Source of the DNA: Pseudomonadota bacterium
Lineage (GTDB): Bacteria; Myxococcota_A; UBA796; GCA-2862545
Direction: 5' to 3'
NCBI GenBank assembly: GCA_005797785.1
Contig: SYKL01000390.1
Coordinates: forward strand, 1 to 32,081
DNA length: 32,081 nucleotides
Part shown: piece by piece, positions 1 through 8,628 of the stretch
Layout: each line of letters starts with the position of its first letter
Numbering within the stretch: the stretch's first letter is position 1
Translations under genes and position numbers: made by a program
Notes under the pieces: generated by a model
What the model was told of the DNA's origin: nothing
Seen by the model: the letters and a program-made list of their open reading frames with translations, nothing else
Databases searched by the model: none

Positions 1-496
1 GATCACCCCAGAGCAGTGCAAGATTGGAATCATGCCTGGCCACATTCATAAGGCGGGTTCGATCGGCGTTTTGTCGCGTTCGGGCACGCTTACCTATGAG
101 GCGGTCGGCCAATTGTCGGCGATTGGACTGGGGCAGTCGACCGCAGTGGGCATCGGCGGAGATCCGATCATCGGTACGAAATTCATCGACGTCCTGAAAT
201 TGTTCGCGGCCGACCCGGAAACCGAGGCGATCATCATGATTGGCGAAATCGGCGGGACCGCAGAAGAAGAGGCCGCCGCCTGGATCATCTCGTCTGGCCT
301 AAAGAAGCCGGTGGTGAGCTTTATCGCAGGTGCAACCGCTCCTCCGGGGCGTCGCATGGGCCATGCAGGCGCCATTATCTCTGGCGGCCAGGGAACGGCA
401 GAAGGCAAGTTTGCCGCACTGCAAGCCGCTGGAGTGCACATCATTCGTACGCCGGCCGAGATGGGTCGGAAGATGAAGGAAGTTCTCGGTCGGTAA
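1..496 (+). CDS. sucD: Succinyl-CoA ligase (ADP-forming) alpha subunit, C-terminal part, truncated by window start
   Basis: Translation ...[51 protein letters not shown]...[20 protein letters not shown]... is characteristic SucD; frame is open to base 1. Confidence 0.97.
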   Translation, partial: ITPEQCKIGIMPGHIHKAGSIGVLSRSGTLTYEAVGQLSAIGLGQSTAVGIGGDPIIGTKFIDVLKLFAADPETEAIIMIGEIGGTAEEEAAAWIISSGLKKPVVSFIAGATAPPGRRMGHAGAIISGGQGTAEGKFAALQAAGVHIIRTPAEMGRKMKEVLGR

Positions 497-517
497 TGAC
501 GAGGGGAAACGGGATTT

Positions 518-538
518 AAAGGCGCCTCTGGCGCCTTT
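518..538 (+). terminator. Perfect 9-bp stem hairpin AAAGGCGCC-TCT-GGCGCCTTT after sucD
   Basis: Inverted repeat read directly; 21 nt after the sucD stop; only a short T run follows, so termination may be partial. Confidence 0.6.
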
Positions 539-556
539 GCCTTGTGGGGGATCACG

Positions 557-1165
557 ATGATTCAACGGATCGCTGTCGCACTGCTGTTGGCTTTTCCGGG
601 AGTTGCACTCGCGGATTCTCCGCTTACCTCCACCCCCTTTTCGGAAGCGTACCGCGATCAACCTGCGGTCACGAAGGCCGAGCGCACCCATGTGCTCGAT
701 GACGAACTGTGCCGTTTGTTGGCCAACCCCAAAGTGCCGATCGATGTGCGGGCGGCGGTGATCAATGCGCTCGGGTGGAATTTCGATGGTCAGCACAACG
801 CCGCGATTTTTCGAGACTTTCTTGCCCGAAAGTACTCCGTGAATCCCGAAAAGGTGGATTCCAAACTTTCCGCGGATGAGATGTTCGCCATTGGCTATTT
901 GCTGGCGATGGACAACTATTTTGAGCCGGAAGATGGCCTGCCATTCCTGCACAAAGCTCGGAAGAAGAAAAAGAAGAGCTACACCGTGGCCATGGTGACG
1001 GCGTTGGTGGAAGCACAGGCCGCATTTGACACGAGTTGGTGCGAGTCGTGGAAGTCCTACCTCCGAGCAGAGCAGCAATTTCAGCCGGATCGGAGGGACT
1101 TACGGCCCGAGGCCCAGCCGATCGTCGACAGCTACATGCAGCTGTACAGCGGAGAATGCGGCTGA
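557..1165 (+). CDS. Hypothetical secreted protein with signal peptide (MIQRIAVALLLAFPGVALA)
   Basis: ORF with GGGGGA upstream of ATG 557; clear Sec signal peptide; basic run KARKKKKKS. Confidence 0.8.
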   Translation: MIQRIAVALLLAFPGVALADSPLTSTPFSEAYRDQPAVTKAERTHVLDDELCRLLANPKVPIDVRAAVINALGWNFDGQHNAAIFRDFLARKYSVNPEKVDSKLSADEMFAIGYLLAMDNYFEPEDGLPFLHKARKKKKKSYTVAMVTALVEAQAAFDTSWCESWKSYLRAEQQFQPDRRDLRPEAQPIVDSYMQLYSGECG

Positions 1166-1268
1166 GGCATATGGTCAAGCCGGTTGACGATTAGATCGTG
1201 TGGACACCGTTTCCATAGCGGGTGTTGAGACTTGTGATCGTGGTAGATGGCTGCCCGCTCGCCATGCG

Positions 1269-2669
1269 TCAGCGGCCCGCGGATCGACGTTGCCTTCGCC
1301 ACCAAAGTCCCAAGGGGAAAAGGAAGAATGAGGCGGAATTCTTGCCGGAGCTGCAGCATCCTCCGACATCGACGCCGCCCGTGGTATTGCCAGAAATCTC
1401 CTTAAAACCCGGACTGACCACCCATCCAGGGTTGGTCGACCCCGAATACTCATAGGCGCCGACATCCGGTGCGTCTCCACTTCGGCTCGTCCCGTTGAAG
1501 TCCACTTCCGGAACCCAAGATTCGCTCGCTGGATCTGCCCCGTTGAACAGGGGTGAGCTGCGGTCGGGGTAGTAGTCGTCATTGGCGGCATCGGCAAAAT
1601 CTTCGAGGCCGCCTCCCGGAACGTAGGCCTCCGGAAACTCATCAAATCCGCGAACGAGACCGGTAAATACGTTGCCGACCAGGCGATTACTGGCGTCGAT
1701 TTGGGCTTCTGACCCGTCGACGGCATAGCCGGTGGGATTGGCCACCACATTGTTGGCGAACACCATTCCGTCGTGGCCTGCCCAGTTGTCCAAATCGACT
1801 CCCCAATCCCCGGTATTGGCGACCGTATTGAACGATATCACGAGATTCTCGAGAACCCTTTCACCGTCGGTGTTGGAACGAATTCCCCGTCCGATGATGT
1901 CAAAAATAAGATTGTTTCTGACCAAAGCGGCGCCGAATAAGCCAAGGCCTTCACCGGCGTCCCAGATCGCATTGCCTTCGATCCGGTTTCTTTCGCCGTA
2001 TTCGGTGGATTCTGCTTGAATGGCGCGGCCGATGAGGGTGTGCACCACATTGTCGGAAACGGAGATGTTTTGGCTTCCGGGCTCCAGTAAGATGCCGGTG
2101 GTCCACTCGCCGCCGATGTCGTGAACGTAGTTCCCATCGATGGTGCTGTTCTGGGTCCAGCAGGATGCGTCTCCGCAGCCAACGTAAATGCCGGTACCAT
2201 CAGTAGTATGGTGAATCTCATTGGCGTCGATGGTGAGGTCTGAATTGTCACCCTGCAGGGACAATGCAGTGCTTTGAATATCGGAAATCACGCAGCCGCG
2301 AAACACGATGTTGGAGGAGTCCTCGATGGAGACGCCACCAAACCCGGCTTCCGACTCGATCAAGGACGTGGAGCCCCGAAAAGTTAACCCTTCGATGCGT
2401 ATCCATGTAGCGTCGGAAACCGAGGCGATTCGCCATCCTTCGGCCAATTCGATCACCGGAGTACTGTTGGCGGCGGCGCGAAGGACGATCGGCTCCGATT
2501 CGGTCCCCAGACCGGTCCATTGAAGGGGACCGGAGACCGAATACACGCCATCACCGAACACAATTTCGCTTCCCGGTGCGAGGGAGGCCGTAAGAGCCAC
2601 GATGTCATCGCCAGGGTTGACCTCAATGCTCGCCGCCATCGCCGTGAATGCCCAGCTGACCGTGATCAT
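1269..2669 (-). CDS. Secreted right-handed parallel beta-helix (pectate-lyase-like fold) protein with possible MYXO-CTERM-type C-terminal anchor
   Basis: Repeated N-x-I/V/F...N coils (IEDSSNIVFRGCVISDI, STIDGNYVHDIGG, ISVSDNVVHTL, NRIEGNAIWDAG, ALVRNNLIFDI); C-terminus GGCCSSGKNSASFFLFPLGLWWRRQRR; GGGGGG ribosome site before ATG at 2669. Confidence 0.85.
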   Translation of the reverse strand: MITVSWAFTAMAASIEVNPGDDIVALTASLAPGSEIVFGDGVYSVSGPLQWTGLGTESEPIVLRAAANSTPVIELAEGWRIASVSDATWIRIEGLTFRGSTSLIESEAGFGGVSIEDSSNIVFRGCVISDIQSTALSLQGDNSDLTIDANEIHHTTDGTGIYVGCGDASCWTQNSTIDGNYVHDIGGEWTTGILLEPGSQNISVSDNVVHTLIGRAIQAESTEYGERNRIEGNAIWDAGEGLGLFGAALVRNNLIFDIIGRGIRSNTDGERVLENLVISFNTVANTGDWGVDLDNWAGHDGMVFANNVVANPTGYAVDGSEAQIDASNRLVGNVFTGLVRGFDEFPEAYVPGGGLEDFADAANDDYYPDRSSPLFNGADPASESWVPEVDFNGTSRSGDAPDVGAYEYSGSTNPGWVVSPGFKEISGNTTGGVDVGGCCSSGKNSASFFLFPLGLWWRRQRRSAGR

Positions 2670-2856
2670 GAACCCCCCAGGCGCGGACGCCCGTGCACAT
2701 CGTACCGCTGAGGGCGCCATCCTGGCGGAAAAAAATTTTCTTCGCGCGAAAACGCACGAGCAAGCTAAGGCGTCTCAAACTCGATACGCTTTCACTATCG
2801 AACAATTTTCGCTTTCGTTATGGTGGAGAGGGGCCTGCTGGTCCCTCGGGAATTTC

Positions 2857-3513
2857 ATGACCTGGTTGGCGTTGGCGTATCTGGTCGCCTGCGGCGGGTC
2901 GGATACGGAAACGGATGCGGAGCTTCCAGCGATGGAATCCGAGACTCCGGATCCGGACACCGATCTGTCGAACTTTCCGATCGAATCCGGGCTGGACACC
3001 GATCCGACAGAGGTTTCCCCGGATCATACAGTGACCGTCCGTCAATGGGGCGTTTGGAACCGTACTCCGGAAGGCGGGCCGCATGTGGCGTTCACCGGCA
3101 CGCTGTGGGTGCAGGAATATTATGACGGTTGGCGGCCAGAAGTAGATACCGATACCGATGTGGACACCGATCCGCCCGAAGATTCGGATACCGACGCCCC
3201 TCTGGCCTGCGATCTGGAAATTGCGCTCACAGGGGCCGTTTCAGCGTCGGCGACGTGTTCGGGCTGCGATGCCGCTTTTGATGTGTCGTTGACGCTGGTC
3301 ACCGGGGACCCGAGCGGCTGCCGCGACCCACAGGCGCTGCAGGTGGCCGAGATCTATCGATTTGCATATGCAACGGAGGGACAGATTCAACTGGACTACG
3401 GCGACCTCGGATTGTGGTTGCCGTGGTATACCGCAACCGCCGAAGGGGATCGGGTTTCCTTCGAATGGGAGGGTACTTTTGGAGTGGCGCTCGAAGAAGA
3501 GGAGGAAGAATGA
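2857..3513 (+). CDS. Putative lipoprotein with Asp/Thr-rich linker; orphan; first gene of the six-gene operon
   Basis: MTWLALAYLVACGGSDTETD lipobox-like start; DTDTDVDTDPPEDSDTD linker; poly-Glu C-terminus; stop overlaps next ATG (ATGA). Confidence 0.75.
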   Translation: MTWLALAYLVACGGSDTETDAELPAMESETPDPDTDLSNFPIESGLDTDPTEVSPDHTVTVRQWGVWNRTPEGGPHVAFTGTLWVQEYYDGWRPEVDTDTDVDTDPPEDSDTDAPLACDLEIALTGAVSASATCSGCDAAFDVSLTLVTGDPSGCRDPQALQVAEIYRFAYATEGQIQLDYGDLGLWLPWYTATAEGDRVSFEWEGTFGVALEEEEEE

Positions 3514-4496
3514 TCGCCTTCCTTTGGTTTGCGTGCGGTGCTCCTGAGGAGTCGGATTCGGTCGCGCTGGACTCGGCGGATACTCTAGAGATCCCCTCGA
3601 TCGAAGGGATCGATTTTGAGGCGACCCTGGAGGAGGCCTTCGTACGGGCGCTGCGGGCGGATGTGCAGGCGGCATGGGTGGGTCATGTGCAATCGGTCGC
3701 GCTTGCAGAACCGCAATGCCCCGATTTCTACGCGGGAACGCCAGACCTTGAAATGGATTTCGACGACGATTTTCAAGGATGGGTGTGGTACGACGACTGC
3801 CAAGGGACGGCCACGGAATTTGTAGGTCTGGAGGGATGGACCAACTGGATTGCGGCGGAGAGCAGTGTAGAGAATCCTGAGTTTATGTTCATCGAAGGCG
3901 AGCGATCGTTGGTGGGCGATGGCCGGGTCAGGCAGTCCGGCGAATTGTTTTATGAATTCGATGGAGAGGGAGCGGATTCGATCTACTTGGAACAGTCGGG
4001 CGAATCATCGTATTATTCGTATTCGAGCTATTTGAACGGCACCCTGTCCGGGTCGGTTTTGGGCGAGGACGGCAGCTATCGTACCGAAATGTATGTCGTT
4101 CACTCCGGAGGAATGGGCCAGACGCTGGAGGCCCGAGGCAACCTTTATTTCACACATTCTAGGCTGAATGAGCGATTTGACAGCATTGCATTGGACGTGG
4201 AAATGCTCGGCCCTGAGCTGGCCACCGAAGAGGATTGTACCCTCGAACCTCGGGGATGGATCGGCGTTCGTGACGAAAATGCCTATTGGTACGAGGTGGT
4301 GTTCGAGCCACGCAACGAAAATGGGGAGTATGAAAACGATCCCTACACCGAATGCGACGGCTGTGGTGAGCTGTACATTCGAGGTTTGCCGCAGGGAATT
4401 CAGGTATGCCCAGACTTCTCGGGCGTATGGGCGGCACTTTCGGCGCCGTCATCTGACGATTATGCTTTGGTTCTGCGCACAGTGGAGGTTCCATGA
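3510..4496 (+). CDS. Putative lipoprotein/exported orphan protein
   Basis: ATGA overlap at 3510-3513, SD-like GAGGAGGAAG upstream; MIAFLWFACGAPEESDS start (an alternative ATG at 3465 gives a longer basic N-region). Confidence 0.75.
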   Translation: MIAFLWFACGAPEESDSVALDSADTLEIPSIEGIDFEATLEEAFVRALRADVQAAWVGHVQSVALAEPQCPDFYAGTPDLEMDFDDDFQGWVWYDDCQGTATEFVGLEGWTNWIAAESSVENPEFMFIEGERSLVGDGRVRQSGELFYEFDGEGADSIYLEQSGESSYYSYSSYLNGTLSGSVLGEDGSYRTEMYVVHSGGMGQTLEARGNLYFTHSRLNERFDSIALDVEMLGPELATEEDCTLEPRGWIGVRDENAYWYEVVFEPRNENGEYENDPYTECDGCGELYIRGLPQGIQVCPDFSGVWAALSAPSSDDYALVLRTVEVP

Positions 4497-6103
4497 GGTC
4501 CTTCGTTTGGGTGTGGCTGGCCGCGTGCGCACCAGACACGGAGCCGGAGGATGGGATCACCCTCTTGGAACCTCGAGAACAGTTGATCCGACTGTCGATC
4601 GATTTGCGCGGCGTATTTCCGACCGAATCAGAGCTCGTCGCCATCGAGGAGCATCCGTCGTTGTATGCGGATTTTGTGGACCGGTACCTGCAAGACGCGC
4701 GGTTTCCGGATCGGATGACCGATCTTTTCCATCTTCGGTACCTGACGCGTACCGGAGATCTCTCGGTCGACGCCGATTCCGACGAACTCGGCCTTCCCGA
4801 GGAAGTGGTTGCGGCCTCGCTGGCGGAGGAGCCGTTGGCGCTGGTTCGCAGAGTGATCGCCGAGGATCTCCCTTACGAGCAGGTGGTGCTCGCGGACTAC
4901 ACCATGGCCGATCCAATCACCGCGTGGATGTGGGGGATTGAACGTCCGGTGCCGGAGGTGGAGACCGGCGAATTTCTCCCTTCGCACTACACGGATGGCC
5001 GCGAACATGCGGGCGTGTTGACGATGACCACGCTGTGGACGAGGTATCCCTCGGCCGGGGTGAACAGCAATCGACACCGCGCAAATGCGGTATCTCGTAT
5101 CCTCCTTTGCGACGACTATTTGGCACGCCCGGTGAGTTTTGCGCGCACGCAGATCGACGCTTTGACGAGCGGGGATCCAGAGGATGTGATCCGGGACACC
5201 CCCACCTGCCAGAGTTGCCATTCGAGTTTAGATCCGTTGGCGGCTCACTTTTATGGTTTTTGGTGGGAGGTCGATGGCGATTTTCGCGATCAAACCACCT
5301 ATCGGCCTGAAGATGAACCGATGTGGCGGGATCATGCCAATAAGCCTCCTGGATATTTTGGACGACCTACCTATGGAATTCGCGAGCTGGCCGAGCAGAT
5401 TGCGGCCGATGAGCGGTTTGAACGCTGTGCCGTAAAAACGGTATTTGAAGGCCTCACACAGCGGAGCGTCTCGGATGCGGATTGGGCGGAGCTCGCACCA
5501 CACCAGGCGGCTTTCGACGAGGGTGTGGTTCGCGAACTGGTGCGAAGTATTGTGCTATCCCGCGCCTATTTGGCTGCACAAGACGACCACGATCGCGTGA
5601 CCCTCAAGATGGTGAGTCCCGCCGTCCTGGAGAGCGTGATCTACGAAAAGACGGGATATCGCTGGACAATGGATGGGCGGCCTGCGCTGGCGTCCAATGT
5701 GAGCGGTTTGGCGGTGCTCGGCGGCGGAATTGATGCGCGTTTTGTGACTCGACCCAGCCACGATCCCTCAGTAGGAATGGTACTTATTCAGGAACGGCTT
5801 GCACAAGGCGCGGGTCGGGAGGTGGCCACCCACGACCTCGATCCAGACCGCGAGGGCGAGGCGGTGCTACTAGATTATGTCAATCAGGACATGGTCCCAG
5901 AAACGCATCCCGTCGAATTCGATCAACAGATTCGAGCGTTGTACCTTGAACTCACTGCGGCACCGTTGTCGGATGAAGATCCACAGGTGGAGGCGCTGAT
6001 CGACCTGTGGAAGCGCGCGTATTCGGTGGAAGGATCGGCGGAAACGGCGTGGGCAGGGGTTATTTCTGTGGTGCTGCGCGATCCACGCCTGTTGTTTTAC
6101 TAG
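4493..6103 (+). CDS. DUF1592/DUF1588/DUF1585-like exported protein (planctomycete/myxobacterial type) with one c-type heme motif
   Basis: ATGA overlap; MRSFVWVWLAAC lipobox-like; TPTCQSCHSSLDPLAAHFYGFWWEVDGDFR (DUF1588-like) and RELAEQIAADERFERCAVKTVFEGLTQRSV (DUF1585-like). Confidence 0.8.
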   Translation: MRSFVWVWLAACAPDTEPEDGITLLEPREQLIRLSIDLRGVFPTESELVAIEEHPSLYADFVDRYLQDARFPDRMTDLFHLRYLTRTGDLSVDADSDELGLPEEVVAASLAEEPLALVRRVIAEDLPYEQVVLADYTMADPITAWMWGIERPVPEVETGEFLPSHYTDGREHAGVLTMTTLWTRYPSAGVNSNRHRANAVSRILLCDDYLARPVSFARTQIDALTSGDPEDVIRDTPTCQSCHSSLDPLAAHFYGFWWEVDGDFRDQTTYRPEDEPMWRDHANKPPGYFGRPTYGIRELAEQIAADERFERCAVKTVFEGLTQRSVSDADWAELAPHQAAFDEGVVRELVRSIVLSRAYLAAQDDHDRVTLKMVSPAVLESVIYEKTGYRWTMDGRPALASNVSGLAVLGGGIDARFVTRPSHDPSVGMVLIQERLAQGAGREVATHDLDPDREGEAVLLDYVNQDMVPETHPVEFDQQIRALYLELTAAPLSDEDPQVEALIDLWKRAYSVEGSAETAWAGVISVVLRDPRLLFY

Positions 6104-6112
6104 GAGGTACCG

Positions 6113-7402
6113 ATGAACGGAAAATTCTCGCGTCGCGACCTTCTCTCCGGCATGGCCACCTTTGCGGCGGTGGGAGCGCTGGGATCGATGGCCGCGGCCA
6201 GTCGTCAGGCGTTCGCGGCGTCCGGCGACAGGAAGTTCCTATTCTTTTTTGCGAGCGGCGGTTGGGATGCCACCCCGCTCGATCCAAAGTTTGCGGAGGA
6301 CGGGGTTTCTCCCGTCGGCGGTACGGATATGGACCCGGAAACGGTCCGGGCTTCCCTGGGAAACTTGAGTTGGTCTTCAGGACCCGATCGCGAGGGCATG
6401 GACACCTTTTTTCGGCGTTGGGGGGGATATTCCCACATCGTGCGCGGGGTGAATGTCCATTCAGCGGGCCACGAATCGGGCATGCAGTGGATGATGACCG
6501 GCTCATCCGCCTCTTCGATCCCGGATTGGCCCACGATTTTAGCGAGCCACGGGAGCATCGACTATCCGATGCCGCATTTGGTGTTTTCGGGGCCGGCCTA
6601 CCCGGGAAACCTTGGAGCGGCGGTGGTTCGCGGCGGTGGCGGCTCGTTGTTGAGCTTGATCGATGGCTCAATCAACGGGTCGGTCGATCGGCCCCAAGAG
6701 GTGCTTTCTACGCCGCTGGATTCCATGACGGACGCTCTTGTGTACGATCGGGCGGCCCGATTTGCGGCGACCAAAACAGGTTTTGCCAAGCGACGGTCGG
6801 AAGATCTGCTCTCCAATCTCGAGCGCGCGATGGAGCTGGAAGGACGCCGTTTTGAAGCGGGCCTTGACCGCAACGGTGGTTCCATGCTCGATCAGGCGGT
6901 GATGGCGATTGAGGTGATGCGTCTTGGGCTTTCGCGTTGTGCCATGATCAACATTCCGGGTGGCTGGGACACCCACGGTGGCAACCGAAACGTTGGCCCA
7001 CAGTTGCATAATTTCTTCCTTGATCTCGATGCGATCTTGGACGCATTGGCGGCGACCCCCGGGACCTCCTCCGCCAGACTGCTCGATGAGGTGACGATCG
7101 TGTGTACCAGCGAGCTCGGGCGAACGCCGAAGTTCAATGGCAGCATGGGGCGAGATCACTGGCCGTATACCTCCATGTTGTTGGTGGGATCGGGTATCCG
7201 CGGGAATCGAGTGTCCGGTTCGACAGACGAGTCGTTTGTCGCCAACGCCTCAGACCTGGACACGGGATTGCCGTTGGAAGGCGGAGAAACCATCGGTACT
7301 GAGCATGTGGGAACGGCGCTGCTGGAGCTCGGCGAAGTGGACTCGGGTCTCTTCCTTCCAGGAGTGCCGCCGTTGCGGTCCATTCTTCGGAATGCCGGAT
7401 GA
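6113..7402 (+). CDS. DUF1501 family protein, Tat signal
   Basis: SRRDLLSGMATFAAVGALG twin-arginine signal; GGWDTHGGN..., SELGRTPKFNGSMGRDHWPYTSMLLVGSGIRGNRVSGSTDES typical of DUF1501; AGGAGGT ribosome site. Confidence 0.9.
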   Translation: MNGKFSRRDLLSGMATFAAVGALGSMAAASRQAFAASGDRKFLFFFASGGWDATPLDPKFAEDGVSPVGGTDMDPETVRASLGNLSWSSGPDREGMDTFFRRWGGYSHIVRGVNVHSAGHESGMQWMMTGSSASSIPDWPTILASHGSIDYPMPHLVFSGPAYPGNLGAAVVRGGGGSLLSLIDGSINGSVDRPQEVLSTPLDSMTDALVYDRAARFAATKTGFAKRRSEDLLSNLERAMELEGRRFEAGLDRNGGSMLDQAVMAIEVMRLGLSRCAMINIPGGWDTHGGNRNVGPQLHNFFLDLDAILDALAATPGTSSARLLDEVTIVCTSELGRTPKFNGSMGRDHWPYTSMLLVGSGIRGNRVSGSTDESFVANASDLDTGLPLEGGETIGTEHVGTALLELGEVDSGLFLPGVPPLRSILRNAG

Positions 7403-7764
7403 GGGCTTGCATTGGAGTGGTACTGCTGTTTGCAGGGTGTGCCGAGGTGGACTCTGATTCCGCCTGCGACCGAGAACCTACGTTGACGTACGAGAATTTC
7501 GGCCAGGGGTTCATGGATCAATACTGCAATGGCTGCCATAGCTCGCTGGTGCCGGCCCCCTACCGAAACGACGCTCCGGAATCGGTGAATTTTGACACCT
7601 ATGCGGCCGTGATCGCACAGCGTGAGCGAATCTCGGTGCGAACTGACTCTTTGGAGCCGACGATGCCGCCTGGGGGCGGCCCCACCACGGAAGAGCTGGA
7701 AGTTCTTCACGAATGGCTCTCGTGTGCGGTGGCGGAAGACGCCGCGGCCCTGGGGGAGGAGTGA
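7399..7764 (+). CDS. Small lipoprotein with a single CXXCH heme motif (planctomycete-type cytochrome c-like)
   Basis: ATGA overlap; MRACIGVVLLFAGC lipobox; QYCNGCHSSLVP and TMPPGGGPTTEELEVLHEWLSC. Confidence 0.85.
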   Translation: MRACIGVVLLFAGCAEVDSDSACDREPTLTYENFGQGFMDQYCNGCHSSLVPAPYRNDAPESVNFDTYAAVIAQRERISVRTDSLEPTMPPGGGPTTEELEVLHEWLSCAVAEDAAALGEE

Positions 7765-8387
7765 GGACGGCGCTCCTTTTGGGGCTGCTTCTTCCGGCGT
7801 GTTCGGAGTATGCGGTTCACGATGGTCCGCAGGTGGACCCTGCCGATCCCCCCGACGATCTGGTGGATGCGCAGGGAAATCCGCCAGAGGACTGGAATAC
7901 GTGTTCGACTTCTTATTACGCTCGTTACTACAATCTGCCTGGTGAACACTCGGATCTTGAGCCTGAAACTGGCGTTGCAGTGGATCCGGACGCCGCGGAT
8001 TGGTGGGATACCGAGTACTTTTCCTTTCAAGACCGAGATCCGGGGCTCGATTTCGGCGGAACGTGGTACCCGGTGGATGATGGATTGGAAGGCGATCCGG
8101 ACTATTTCTCAGCGCAATGGACTGCTTGGCTACGGGTATATGAAGCTGGAAGCATTCCTTTGGTGGTGGGGGTGGGGGGCGACCTGTGGGTGGAGATCGA
8201 CGGCGCGGAGGTGATTGCACGTGTGGATGAGGAGTATTCGCCATCCGCGGTGAACGTTCAGCTTACCGCCGGACAATTTCCGGTTCACATACGCTATGCT
8301 CAGCGCTCGGCGGCAAAATCGGGGCTCAGGTTTCGAGTGGCCAGCGAAGCTGCCAAGATTTGTTTTCCGAGCTTTCCAGAAGACTAG
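7761..8387 (+). CDS. PA14-like lipoprotein (GTG start)
   Basis: GTGA overlap with upstream stop; (M)RTALLLGLLLPACSEY lipobox; SYYARYYNL... and FSAQWTAWLRVYEAGSIPLVVGVGGDLWVEIDGAEVI resemble PA14 folds. Confidence 0.75.
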   Translation: MRTALLLGLLLPACSEYAVHDGPQVDPADPPDDLVDAQGNPPEDWNTCSTSYYARYYNLPGEHSDLEPETGVAVDPDAADWWDTEYFSFQDRDPGLDFGGTWYPVDDGLEGDPDYFSAQWTAWLRVYEAGSIPLVVGVGGDLWVEIDGAEVIARVDEEYSPSAVNVQLTAGQFPVHIRYAQRSAAKSGLRFRVASEAAKICFPSFPED

Positions 8388-8424
8388 GGAAAACCCCGAC
8401 TGTCCTTCGCGTGATGGGGACCGG

Positions 8425-8454
8425 TTGACGCCTCTTAAATGAAAATGATATTCA
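8425..8454 (+). promoter_or_regulatory. Candidate sigma70-type promoter TTGACG-N18-TATTCA overlapped by the Fur-box-like dyad
   Basis: Hexamers read directly; the -10 lies in the centre of the dyad at 8440-8460. Confidence 0.4.
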
Positions 8455-8460
8455 TTTTCA
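8440..8460. promoter_or_regulatory. Fur-box-like operator TGAAAATGA-TAT-TCATTTTCA
   Basis: Perfect 9-bp inverted repeat around a 3-bp centre, closely resembling the GATAATGATAATCATTATC Fur consensus. Confidence 0.75.
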
Positions 8461-8472
8461 ACAGAGGTGTTT

Positions 8473-8628
8473 ATGATCGTGCAGACCAACCTGCTGGGAT
8501 TGCTGCTCCTTTTGCGCGTCGACCTGCGCGGAAACCAAACCCCATCCCAGGGTTTGGAGGAGGCTAACCGCCCGCACCACCCGGAATGTCCGGGGGCAGA
8601 GTCACGGTCCGGGCCACGTTCGCGGTAG
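8473..8628 (+). CDS. Small ORF (51 aa) directly downstream of the Fur-like box; possible small or degraded lipoprotein gene
   Basis: GAGGTG ribosome site then ATG; MIVQTNLLGLLLLLRVDLRG...; not in the supplied ORF track; 3' part is antisense to the DUF4157 gene. Confidence 0.35.
   Translation: MIVQTNLLGLLLLLRVDLRGNQTPSQGLEEANRPHHPECPGAESRSGPRSR
8535..8557 (-). terminator. Stem-loop CCAAACCC-N7-GGGTTTGG just beyond the DUF4157 stop
   Basis: 8-bp perfect stem; followed on the minus strand by TTTCC; 6 nt past the minus-strand stop codon. Confidence 0.5.

Noticed and set aside
961-990. Lys run KARKKKKKS in the secreted hypothetical
   Set aside because: Simple AAG/AAA codon run; no further support for a functional motif
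3142-3195. Direct GATACCGATACCGATGTGGACACCGAT repeats
   Set aside because: Encode an Asp/Thr-rich spacer common in exported proteins; not a CRISPR or mobile-element repeat
7156-8244. 362-aa minus-strand ORF
   Set aside because: Pro/Arg-rich antisense ORF crossing three well-supported plus-strand genes
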